64,000 nt of DNA from Picocystis sp. L7 (lineage: Eukaryota; Chlorophyta; Picocystophyceae; Picocystales; Picocystaceae), in assembly GCA_020975725.1 (NCBI GenBank), contig QXJR01000014.1:618890-682889 (forward strand), in the 5' to 3' direction. Each line of letters begins with the position of its first letter. Position 1 is the first letter of the stretch. The notes beneath the pieces are model-generated. The model saw only the letters and a list, made by a program, of their open reading frames with translations, made no database searches and was not told the DNA's origin. Shown one piece after another: positions 9,533 through 18,014 of this stretch. The translations under genes were made by a program, and so were the position numbers.

Positions 9533-12500
9533 TCAACTGTAAACTACTGCTACAGGGTTGTACAAAAGAGCCTGGAGCTCTGATGTCCTGTGTTTTGTCT
9601 TGAACCCATCAGTCCATACCACCGTGCGTCCATCGGTCTGTACGAGACCCTGATAGAACTGCACGCCCTGGTCAATCTCAAAGGCCTCCATCACTACTTG
9701 TCCAGCCAGCCTAGAAGGAGGCTTCCACTGTTGCCGCTGTCGAGTGCTGTACGGCAGAGATGACCAGGTCCATGTATTCTGCAGAATAGGATTGGGGGTC
9801 TGCATGTAGATGTCTTCTTTGTGTTGCCGGACGGCGTCCAGGTTGCGCTTGCCGATGCCGCGCTCGGGCAGGCATCCATTTGTTTCCTCCAGGTCCAATA
9901 TTTCATCCAGATTCTGTGCGCTTTCGCTGACCCAGGAAGTCTGGCCATCGTGCGAGCGAGCCCAGTACTGTACTGCACCTGCTGGAAAATTCACAAAGTC
10001 GCGCACCAGATATTGCGCAATCTGTAATTGCGTCCCGCCGAGTTCCTGCACTGAGGTGGGAAGCTGGTCCAATGGCTGCGCAGCGCGATCCATTGGGAAC
10101 AGTGTCTGATCTGATTCAATCCACGGTCTGAGACGATCCACGTGGAATCGATTCTGGAAGCGAGTACCGGGGGGCAGCTTCAGGCTATAGGCATCCTGAC
10201 CCAATGCTCTGTCAATGCAGTAGGGCCCTTCCCAGTATGGATCGAGTTTGGGGCGATCCCGTGTGCTTTTTAGTCCATACTGGAGCTTGACCATATCCCC
10301 TGACTTGAATGTCCTGTTGGGGAGGTCCTGTGTCATGGTTGCCTGTTCGCGTGCGCGTTTCACCAGCAGGTCCCGTACATCATTGTACACTCTGCGCTGC
10401 TCGTCTAGCAAACCAGTGACCATCTTGTTGGGTGTAGTCAGCAGTTGCCTTGTTGGCAGGTCTGCTGTTGTGATCTGCAGATGCCACGGCAAGCGAGATG
10501 CACAGCCATATAACATCTCAAAGGGACTGCGTTGCAGGAACGGGTGCACGCTATCGTTGTATGCGTGCGCTGCAGCTTGAAGGTACTGATCCCAATTGTC
10601 GGGACGTTCGGACGATGTGCGCAGCGTCTGCAGAAGCGTGCGATGCTGGCGTTCCACTGGTCCCTGCGACTGCGAATGGTACGGGGTACCAGTCTTGTGG
10701 CTGGCACCCAAGGCTGTACAGTACGCGCCGAACAGTTTGCGATACGCAGGCCCATTATCTGTATGAATGATGGATGGGGTATGATACCTGTACACCACAC
10801 AATCCAGCAGCGCACGGGCTTGTTTCGTTGCGGACCAGGTTGTGTGCATGGGAATGTACACAGCAAACTTCGTAAGGCGGTCGACTACGGTGATCACTGC
10901 ATTGTGGTGATCAGGAGTGACTGGCAAGCCTTCAACCACATCCACCACTACAGTATGAAATGGATGAGGGTAGAACCTCATCTCTGGAAGATGAGGCCGA
11001 GCGGCGCTCTTGTTTGCTGGCTTCATTCTCTGGCAGGTAGGGCACCGTGCCACAAATTGCTTGATGTGTGTCTTCATGCCAGGCCAGATAAAGTGTCGAC
11101 GAGCTGACTCGAACGTACGATAGGCTCCAAAGTGGATGCGATCGTGCACCAGGTGAAGCAGATCCTGGCGTAGCGCATTGTCTTGAGGGACGCGCAGAAC
11201 CGCTGGACCTGCGTAGCGTCCAAATTCTGCAGATGCATTGTCTTGAAACAGCAGGCCATTCCTGCATGTATATCCACCAGGTGGGTGGTCCAGGTAGGTC
11301 AAGTATTGCTGGTCATTCTGAATCGCTGTACGAATGCGTGACAGTAAAGGTACACCTGATAGGTGTACTGCCGATCCATTGTCGCTAGGAGGGGAGTGTC
11401 GTGGAGCAGCCGTTACCAAACCACTCATAGTGATGTCACTACGGGTACCAAGCAGTTTACGAATCCACGAGTGGTACCAATCTGCTACTAACACGGACAG
11501 CCAACCTACGGGAAAGGCGTTTCCACACATTCTTCTGCGAGCAGCAGGGGTAATCTTGTACCCTGCTGTGTCATTGGGCTGCATGCCCACCAAGCGTTCG
11601 CGTTCCTGTATCGTCAATTCGCGCAGGGTCTGGTTTTGTCCCATGACCCAGGTGGAACGCGAGCGGTCACTGTGACTGCCTGGCGATGCCATCAGAGTGG
11701 GGCATTTCAGGCGGGGCAGGCCCTGGTTATCCAACGGGGGAGTCGCCCCAGGTTCCAAGCAGTCTTGCCAGGTCAGGGGCAACCCTGACGATAGATGTTC
11801 CTGTGGTTTGGGTGGAGGCAGATCTGTCCAGCATAAGCGAGTGCGCTGCTGGGCAGAAAAGTGAGCCATGTTGTGTTCTTGTGGCTCTCCAAACCATTCA
11901 TTGATGCGCTCCAGGTCATCCTGCAGATGTGGAGCGAACGGGGTACACTCTATGATGTAGGAGTGTCCCCCTACCAGGCGGTTGCGAATGTCTCGCACTG
12001 CTGTGAACAGTTCACGCACATCGCGCAGCCCCAGAGGGGGGTCTCTGTCTGATGTGTTGGCGCGCGAAAAGGGCTGGCACGGCACGCCAGCGATCAATAG
12101 GTCCACCGGTGGCAGCAAGCGGCGATGCGCTAGGATGCGCACATCGCTGCCATAGCGAAAGATGTCTTCGCGTATGAACAGGCCAGGTCTTGAGAGGTGA
12201 ACAGAATTGAACACTCGCTGTACGATTGCTGCGCAATCGGGGTCCTGCTCCACTGCAATGTAGTTGATGGACAACTCTGCAGTTTCTGGGATGGCTTGTT
12301 CGAGGGCACGAAGGGTCGTACCCATTCCTGCACAGAGGTCCAGGACAGTAATCGTCTTGAGCGGTTTGGCTGAATCATCCACCGGGTGGCGTGAGAAGTA
12401 ATCTGCGGCCACATTCTGAATTCCAGGGCGGAATTCCACGTTGAATGGGGCATAGTATGCCAGTTTTTCGATCCAGCGAGAGTCGCGGGGCGACAACTGC

Positions 12501-14554
12501 TGTACGCTCTTTGTCGTAAGGTACTTGGATGCTGTGTTATCGGTGATGACCGTAAACGGTCGGCCGAACACCAAGTGCTTCCAGTAAGCCAATGCGTAAA
12601 CAATGGCGCACGTTTCGCGTTCAGCAGCGTGGTAGTTTCGCTGAGCTGAATTGAACTTGCGGCTCCAGTACTCGACCGGACGCCATTCGCCCGGGGAGAT
12701 TTCCTGGTGCAGTACTGCCCCCATGCCAATATTTGACGCGTCTGTCTCGATGCGGATCGCGTGGTCCTCATTGTACAGCGCCAGCGCAGGGGCAGTGGTG
12801 AGCTGGGTCACCAGCAGATCAAAAGCATGGTCATGTCGATCCAACCAGTAGCGCTGAAAGTCGTGGGCGTACTTTTTCTTGTTGAGCTCAGTGAGTGGAG
12901 CTGCAGCATCTGAGTAGTGAGGTACAAACCTCAAGTAGAATTGGCATAGGCCCAGGAAGGCCATGTTTTCTTTCTGCGATCTGGGTTTGGGGAAGTGCTG
13001 GATCTTGCTGAGCTTTTGCGGTGCGCACCGCAGCTCCTGGTTCTCGATCCTGAACCCAACCCAGTCCAATTTGGTGCAGAAGAAATGGCACTTTGTACGT
13101 TTCAAACGTACATCTGCAGCCTTGCACACTTGGAAAAGGTCTTCAAGGTGCTGGAAGTGAGCTTCCTTGCTGGTTGAGTGAACCAGGATGTCATCCACAT
13201 AGACCTTAGAAAAGGTCAAGTGTCCGAAAATCCTGTTCATCATTCTCTGGAAGGCTGCTGGGGCATTTGCTATGCCCATGGGCATTACCCTCCAGGTGTA
13301 ACTCCCAAAGGGAGTCTGAACTGCTGTTTTTTGGATGTCTTCTGGGTTCATTGGCAACTGATGGAACCCGTCCAATGCGTCCAGCGCAGAAAAGTAACGG
13401 GCACCGCCCAGCCCCTGCAGAAAGTCATCGATGCGTGGCAGAGGGTATCGATCTTTCATCGCAACATTGTTCAGCTTGCGATAATCGAACACCACTCTCC
13501 AGCCTCCATCCTTCTTGGGGACCAGGATCACTGGTGCACCCCAGGCTGAGCCTGCACAAACATCCATTTTCCCTGCATCCACATATTCACTCAGCAGCTT
13601 TCGCAACTCTTCGCGTTCTGTTGGCGACAAGCGATAGTACTGCGTGAACTGTGGTTTTGCTTCAGATTCCAGGGGGATACTGAAGTTTTCGCCGGGGACC
13701 CGTTCCGCGGGTGGACCCTTCCTTGCTTTAAAGCAGTCTGAATATTGGTCCAGGAGGTTGTCCAACCTCTGCTGTTCCGCTTCTGAGAGCGCGGCCTGCG
13801 CACTCAACTGGCTTCTGTCCTGCTGGAGCTCCTGCTCCTCTGTTTCCAATTCCCATCGCGTGTCCTGCGGTTGTACGATGAGATACAGGCAACCCGGTGT
13901 GCGCACCGCTTGCCTAACTTCAGCGGCAGGGACGATCAAGTCGAGTCGTCGTGCCTGGATGAAGTCCCCATCGCCATGTACTGTATGGCGACGTCCGGTT
14001 GAGTCTTGGAGGATCATGGTCCTTTGCTGCCAATTCAGCACCTGCAGGTAAGAGTTTGAAAAGTCACTGCCCAGGATACACTGAAAATCCTGGACAGGAG
14101 CAATACCAAAGTCATGCCAAACTCTGAAGCTGTCCATACTAAGTTCCAGGCGCACAATGGGGGCCTTGTGGGTTTCCTTCCCCACAGCCACACCAAATTC
14201 CACATACTCATCTGTGGTTTTCCAGGTGATGCCTTGTGCATCAGCCCGTTGTATCCTTTGTAACAACTGAGGTGTTACAAAGGAGAAGCTGGACAGTGTG
14301 TCCAGGTATGCTTGACTGCTCACCTTCGCTGGTCTGCGACCGAACGAGCATTGAGAGGTGAGAAACTCCTTCCTTGGAGCTAAATTATCTATTGCATGCA
14401 ATGGCAGCACCTGTCCAGGTCTGCGATTCTGGACGGCCTGCAGCTGCAACTTCTGCAAATCATTCTGCTTGAGTCCTGGTTCCTTCAAGGGGGGCAGGTC
14501 CAGGTTAGGGGGAGCGTTCGCTGACGCTCCCGGCTCCATGCGGTCAACCCCCAT
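9533..14554 (-). CDS. pol: G2 Pol polyprotein with DNMT3-like methyltransferase
   Basis: Intact frame of 1673 residues from the first ATG, probably translated as a Gag-Pol fusion by -1 frameshifting. Order: retropepsin-like region (about 80-185; active-site motif LDTLS where DTG/DSG is usual; ILGSDF); reverse transcriptase (about 320-500, YVDD 452-455); RNase H (Asp603, Glu645, Asp672); DNMT3-like cytosine-5 methyltransferase (about 735-1030) with motif I LDLCAGMG, catalytic PCQ (Cys826), ECT (869-871), QRTR and GNAFP; H2C2 zinc site (His1137, His1141, Cys1171, Cys1174); DDE integrase (Asp1205, Asp1266, Glu1301). The tail has an SH3-like strand region, a chromodomain-like stretch and a Tudor-like end (GLVQTDG...VVWTDG). 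The methyltransferase is the unusual cargo. Every motif I checked is present except the protease Gly. Confidence 0.96.
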   Translation of the reverse strand: MGVDRMEPGASANAPPNLDLPPLKEPGLKQNDLQKLQLQAVQNRRPGQVLPLHAIDNLAPRKEFLTSQCSFGRRPAKVSSQAYLDTLSSFSFVTPQLLQRIQRADAQGITWKTTDEYVEFGVAVGKETHKAPIVRLELSMDSFRVWHDFGIAPVQDFQCILGSDFSNSYLQVLNWQQRTMILQDSTGRRHTVHGDGDFIQARRLDLIVPAAEVRQAVRTPGCLYLIVQPQDTRWELETEEQELQQDRSQLSAQAALSEAEQQRLDNLLDQYSDCFKARKGPPAERVPGENFSIPLESEAKPQFTQYYRLSPTEREELRKLLSEYVDAGKMDVCAGSAWGAPVILVPKKDGGWRVVFDYRKLNNVAMKDRYPLPRIDDFLQGLGGARYFSALDALDGFHQLPMNPEDIQKTAVQTPFGSYTWRVMPMGIANAPAAFQRMMNRIFGHLTFSKVYVDDILVHSTSKEAHFQHLEDLFQVCKAADVRLKRTKCHFFCTKLDWVGFRIENQELRCAPQKLSKIQHFPKPRSQKENMAFLGLCQFYLRFVPHYSDAAAPLTELNKKKYAHDFQRYWLDRHDHAFDLLVTQLTTAPALALYNEDHAIRIETDASNIGMGAVLHQEISPGEWRPVEYWSRKFNSAQRNYHAAERETCAIVYALAYWKHLVFGRPFTVITDNTASKYLTTKSVQQLSPRDSRWIEKLAYYAPFNVEFRPGIQNVAADYFSRHPVDDSAKPLKTITVLDLCAGMGTTLRALEQAIPETAELSINYIAVEQDPDCAAIVQRVFNSVHLSRPGLFIREDIFRYGSDVRILAHRRLLPPVDLLIAGVPCQPFSRANTSDRDPPLGLRDVRELFTAVRDIRNRLVGGHSYIIECTPFAPHLQDDLERINEWFGEPQEHNMAHFSAQQRTRLCWTDLPPPKPQEHLSSGLPLTWQDCLEPGATPPLDNQGLPRLKCPTLMASPGSHSDRSRSTWVMGQNQTLRELTIQERERLVGMQPNDTAGYKITPAARRRMCGNAFPVGWLSVLVADWYHSWIRKLLGTRSDITMSGLVTAAPRHSPPSDNGSAVHLSGVPLLSRIRTAIQNDQQYLTYLDHPPGGYTCRNGLLFQDNASAEFGRYAGPAVLRVPQDNALRQDLLHLVHDRIHFGAYRTFESARRHFIWPGMKTHIKQFVARCPTCQRMKPANKSAARPHLPEMRFYPHPFHTVVVDVVEGLPVTPDHHNAVITVVDRLTKFAVYIPMHTTWSATKQARALLDCVVYRYHTPSIIHTDNGPAYRKLFGAYCTALGASHKTGTPYHSQSQGPVERQHRTLLQTLRTSSERPDNWDQYLQAAAHAYNDSVHPFLQRSPFEMLYGCASRLPWHLQITTADLPTRQLLTTPNKMVTGLLDEQRRVYNDVRDLLVKRAREQATMTQDLPNRTFKSGDMVKLQYGLKSTRDRPKLDPYWEGPYCIDRALGQDAYSLKLPPGTRFQNRFHVDRLRPWIESDQTLFPMDRAAQPLDQLPTSVQELGGTQLQIAQYLVRDFVNFPAGAVQYWARSHDGQTSWVSESAQNLDEILDLEETNGCLPERGIGKRNLDAVRQHKEDIYMQTPNPILQNTWTWSSLPYSTRQRQQWKPPSRLAGQVVMEAFEIDQGVQFYQGLVQTDGRTVVWTDGFKTKHRTSELQALLYNPVAVVYS

Positions 14555-14581
14555 CGACCGCTGGAGCGCGTTCAGTTTTTT
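14533..14581 (-). promoter_or_regulatory. G2 -1 ribosomal frameshift signal
   Basis: Gag ends TCA AAA AAC TGA on the minus strand, so A AAA AAC (plus 14575-14581) abuts the stop. Seven bases later GCTCCA-GCGGTC pairs with GACCGC-A-TGGAGC around a 10-base loop, a 12-bp stem with one bulged A. The pol frame is -1 and open across the slip site. A second perfect 8-bp hairpin (GGGAGCGT/ACGCTCCC) follows directly. Confidence 0.87.
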
Positions 14582-15636
14582 GAACTGAACACGGCACGGG
14601 CTTTACAGCCGCTGCCGCTGTGGCCATAGCGATGGCAGATATCGCACACCGAGAGTTGGCGGCATCGCTGAAGCAGGTCACCAGGGAGCTTTGCCTTCAG
14701 CTCATAGCCCTTGAGGTCCCCCTGGAGGGCCATGACCAATTCTTGGTCCCTCTCTTCCAGGTCCTTGAAGCGCTTGGACGCGCGCTGGGTCTTCACTGCC
14801 TCCTCCTTGGAGGACTTGCTGTCCTTCACAGCGCTGACGCGTCCTGCACGCTGTGGGCGTTTGGCAGCCTGTCCAGTCTGTTCACTGGAGCAGTTCTGCT
14901 CAATGTCCATGGCAGTTCCTGCTAATCCCCAGGGGCTGATGTCCGGGGTCTGGTGAAGTGTCACCAGCAGCTGATGCTTTTCGCGCATCCGCTGAATCAT
15001 CCATATCGGGAGCCCTGCGCGGAAGCGTGCGGCCAGTTCCGCATCGGAAATGCGGGAGACTGTGGGATCCTTGCTGCTGCCTATCACTACTGACAGTGAC
15101 AGCAACCTGTTCAGAAAATCCACCGCTGTTTCGTCCGTTCGCATACGAGTTCTGAGGAACTCATCGTATGCTTTTGGACCTGGGTCACATCTTTGGAAGA
15201 TATTCAGCAGTGCGCTGAATATCGCATCCAAAGACTGTAGCTTTCCAGGGGCTGCTGTCTCCATGTTTTCCATTGCAAGGCGGGCTGTGCCTCCAAGTGT
15301 TTGGAGGGCCATAGCGGCCTGCGGAACGTCCTTCGCCACTCTTGCTTTGACCCAGCAAGAGGTCTCCTTATACCACCTGTGAAGGGCATAAGGATCCTTA
15401 TTCAGCTCCTCCCCAGTGAAGACTGTGGGAGACGGCATTACAATGCCTTTGACTGCTCCGGACTTTCGGAGGGCTTCAAACATGTCGCTGAATTCAGCAG
15501 GTTCATGTTTGAAGTCCTCCTCTTCCTCGATGTCTTCGGGAGTGGCCAGCGACCTGGCCAAGTCCCTTTCCAGCTCCATTATCCTTTCTTCAAGGCGTGC
15601 TACTGTGGTAGCAGCCAGAACCGAATCTTCTTCCAT
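14572..15636 (-). CDS. gag: G2 Gag
   Basis: About 354 residues from the first ATG in the internal region, 24 bases after the 5' LTR. The frame stays open upstream into the LTR but without an ATG. The N-terminus has a short predicted coiled coil (VARLEERIMELERDLARSL). The middle is an alpha-rich capsid-like region that aligns with G1 Gag (DPGPKAYDEFLRTRM against DPGPEAWREFHTTRM). The C-terminus is Lys/Arg-rich with a zinc knuckle CDICHRYGHSGSGC (C-x2-C-x4-H-x4-C). It ends ...FSSKN at the frameshift stop. Role: virus-like particle shell and RNA packaging. Confidence 0.9.
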   Translation of the reverse strand: MEEDSVLAATTVARLEERIMELERDLARSLATPEDIEEEEDFKHEPAEFSDMFEALRKSGAVKGIVMPSPTVFTGEELNKDPYALHRWYKETSCWVKARVAKDVPQAAMALQTLGGTARLAMENMETAAPGKLQSLDAIFSALLNIFQRCDPGPKAYDEFLRTRMRTDETAVDFLNRLLSLSVVIGSSKDPTVSRISDAELAARFRAGLPIWMIQRMREKHQLLVTLHQTPDISPWGLAGTAMDIEQNCSSEQTGQAAKRPQRAGRVSAVKDSKSSKEEAVKTQRASKRFKDLEERDQELVMALQGDLKGYELKAKLPGDLLQRCRQLSVCDICHRYGHSGSGCKARAVFSSKN

Positions 15637-15660
15637 CACGCCTGATGGACTCGTAAACTC
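15637..15660 (-). other. G2 leader / expected primer-binding region
   Basis: Only 24 bases separate the 5' LTR from the gag ATG. On the minus strand they start GAGTTTACGAGTCC and lack the TGG that pairs with tRNA 3' CCA. The primer is therefore unclear: an internal tRNA segment or self-priming are alternatives. Confidence 0.45.
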
Positions 15661-16265
15661 TGTTGTGGTTGGATGGCTTGGGGCAGGTTGTGAAGCGACA
15701 GCAGGTCGTACAACAGCCCAAGTTTCTGGCACTTTGCGTGTGGAGAAGGTTCCACGTTGAGTTGGGAGGTGCGGAGAACCAAAGCGCACCTGGAGCTGAG
15801 ATCAGGAAGGTTCTAATTCAATTACAAGATCCTGTGGGAAGCCCTAGGTGGCTTCTCACAGGGGGGTGGTGTTTCCAGGCCTTATCCACCATGAGATCTG
15901 CTCCGCAAAGATCTCTTGGTGGGTCTGGTGCCCAACCCAACGGTGAAGATCCGTTCTGTTGGGGAGCAAGGGCTGCTGGAGCCCTTCTGGCCGTCCGATC
16001 CTCCAGGGCAGAGCCTCGGGATTGGGGAACCCTCGATCGAGTACCCTTCTGTGTTGGGGCCTCGAGGTAGGGACCGATCTCTGTATAGGGACCGGGGGTT
16101 CACCCAAAATGACCGGGGGGGACTGTCTGTCTCCAATCAAGCCAGAGGGGACCACCCACGCATAAGCTAGTATAACCGAATCCTGGGGCCCTTGGTTGGG
16201 TGACCCAGGATGGAGGGGAGACCGAGGCTCCTCGTAGGGGGGCCTGGGACCCAGAGTCCCTTTCA
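15661..16265 (-). repeat. G2 5' LTR (right copy)
   Basis: Same 605 bases as 8896-9500. It should hold the element's promoter and start site, which I cannot place. Confidence 0.93.
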
Positions 16266-16269
16266 GTGG
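16266..16269. repeat. target-site duplication of G2, right copy
   Basis: GTGG, matching 8892-8895. Confidence 0.88.
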
Positions 16270-17107
16270 CTGCCAGGTTGCTTGGTTCCATGTCTGGAAC
16301 CTTATCAACATCAATTAGATGCTCCAGGTGTTTATACAAAGCCTTTTGGAGGTATGTTGGCAGACCATGCTGTAGCCTGGCTGATATGTCATGCTCGGAC
16401 AGAGTACGGCAAACAGGAGAGCTGCTGGCATTCACCACAAAGCTGAGCTGCACCAACCTGTTCAAGAAGTGCAAGACATTTTCTGACCTTCTCATTCTGG
16501 TGGTGTGGAACTCGCGCCACGCTTCGGGGCCTGGATCTTGGTTTTGAAATGTCTTTTTCAAATATGAGTGCAGGTCCTCCACCGATTGCAAAGCATCAGG
16601 ATCCTTCATGATGAGGTTCTGGACCATGGACTTGGCTGTTCCTCCAAGTGCTTGACTGATGGCTAGGACCAATTGTTCCTTCGGTCGATCGAAGGCGTAG
16701 GCCTGGCACCAACACAACACATCCCTATACCAATAGGTGAGGGAGTAGGGGTCTTCCTCAAGCTCCAACCCGGTGAACTTGGTAGGTTTTTCAAGGGAGA
16801 CCTTTTGTATGTTCTTGGAGTCCTGCAATGCTGTCCCATACAAACTTGTGAGGTGTGGGAGCCCCTTTTCTTCGGACAAACTGATGGGTTCGGCGAGAGC
16901 GCCTTGATCGGTACTTGGAGAGTCATCACCATCGAGAAGGTCTTTCGCTACTTCCAATTCATTACCATCAGGTGGTATGGCTTGAAGAGCCTCGACTTGG
17001 GCTTCAAGATCAGCGACTCTTTCACGAAGGATGTGCCCTTCGCTTCGTTCTTGTTCAAGCTCTCTTCGGAGAGTGCTCATTCTTGTGGCGTGGTCCGTAT
17101 CGTCCAT
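16266..17107 (-). pseudogene. G1 gag, 5' part
   Basis: Starts at the first ATG (17107, MDDTDHATR); an upstream in-frame TTG at 17137 is less likely. A coiled coil covers about residues 10-45 (TLRRELEQERSEGHILRERV then heptads to VEALQ). An acidic linker and an alpha-rich capsid-like region follow (TYWYRDVLCWCQAY, then DPGPEAWREFHTTRM and NVLHFLNRLVQLSFVV), homologous to G2 Gag. It is cut at ...PSNLAAT by G2 and resumes at 8895. Confidence 0.88.
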
Positions 17108-17153
17108 TCTTGCAAACGAAACGCCGTCTTCTCCCAAGAGTAGGCTTCGACAG
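17108..17153 (-). other. G1 leader / expected primer-binding region
   Basis: 46 bases between LTR and gag ATG, starting CTGTCGAAGCC on the minus strand. Like G2 it has no TGG next to the LTR, so a standard tRNA 3'-end primer site is not visible. Confidence 0.4.
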
Positions 17154-17657
17154 TATTAGACTTGCGTCCGTGGTTGAATGACCCAACACACGTACTCTTG
17201 GTGACGAGGGTCTCGTGGACGGGATTCGCACCCCTTGTACCGGGGTCTTCTTCTCTCTCTCTTCTCCCTTGCGTTGAAGGAGCCTCGGCCGGCGTGGGCG
17301 GCGAGAACGGACGTGCTGGAGCGTCCAGGTGGTTTCTCCTGTTGCGTTGGTCAAGGTCGGAGGAGGAGGCGTGTTGCGCACTTGGCTTGGCAAGTAGAAG
17401 AAGTGTATCACAAAGCAAAGAGGGACCAAGGGTCTACCTCTCTCACCGCCTCTCACTGGCGGTTGGAATTGGGGCAACTGGGGTGCCATGGCAGCCCACG
17501 TGCTCCCTAGAGTCACATCTGACCGTCCGTTGCGTTCGCCCCGGGGCGAACGTGAGCTGGCAGTCGCATCGACACCGTCCAGCACCCCAGCCCTACCTTC
17601 CAGAAGCAAAGGTAGAGATGGGGTCGGTCCCCTTCAGTCGGTCTGTTTCGGTCTAAA
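17154..17657 (-). repeat. G1 5' LTR, first part (interrupted by C1)
   Basis: Matches 2753-3256 with one visible substitution (CTTCTTC here, CTTCATC on the left). The last five bases, CTAAA, are one copy of the C1 target duplication. The LTR resumes at 22698. Confidence 0.92.
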
Positions 17658-17973
17658 TATTGAAAAGTTAAGTACAGGACCAGTTCTATGGAGTTTATTC
17701 TCTATGGGACTGGTCGTGCAGGTCGTCCCTTCCGACCAGGACAGCCGCACGTTCGGCGGCGGCTGTGGATAGGATACCCTATCCACAATGCCACGTAGGC
17801 ATTGTGGCGGCTATTAGGGCCCAAGGGGCCACGCCTTGAACGCATGCCACACACTCTTTCCAACCTCGCTCCTCCGTGCACCTCCGTGCTCCGAACTCCC
17901 AAGGACCTTCACGAACCCAGGTCCTCCAACGCTGCCTGTTAACCTTGCGGTTAAACAGCAGATCCTTTCAACA
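17658..17973 (+). repeat. C1 5' LTR
   Basis: 316 bp starting TATTG and ending CAACA. The perfect inverted partner of CAACA would be TGTTG, so one terminal base departs from the TG...CA rule. Both LTRs share this. Confidence 0.93.
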
Positions 17974-17992
17974 GGTTAAGAGCCTTGAAGCC
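17974..17992 (+). promoter_or_regulatory. C1 candidate primer-binding site
   Basis: GGTTAAGAGCCTTGAAGCC directly follows the LTR. It resembles the Met-tRNA complementary sites of copia elements (TGGTATCAGAGC type) only loosely. Confidence 0.4.
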
Positions 17993-18014
17993 TCACCAAG
18001 AGAGATCAGAAGCC

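Larger units (their letters stand above)
8896..16265 (-). mobile_element. G2: intact Ty3/gypsy retrotransposon with a cytosine methyltransferase
   Basis: A 7,370-bp element on the minus strand, inserted in the gag gene of G1. It has 605-bp LTRs that I read as identical, a very short leader, gag, a -1 frameshift signal, an unbroken pol and a polypurine tract. LTR identity plus intact frames indicate a recent, possibly still active, copy. It belongs to the same family as G1: Gag and Pol align throughout, but the LTRs are unrelated by eye. Confidence 0.95.
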
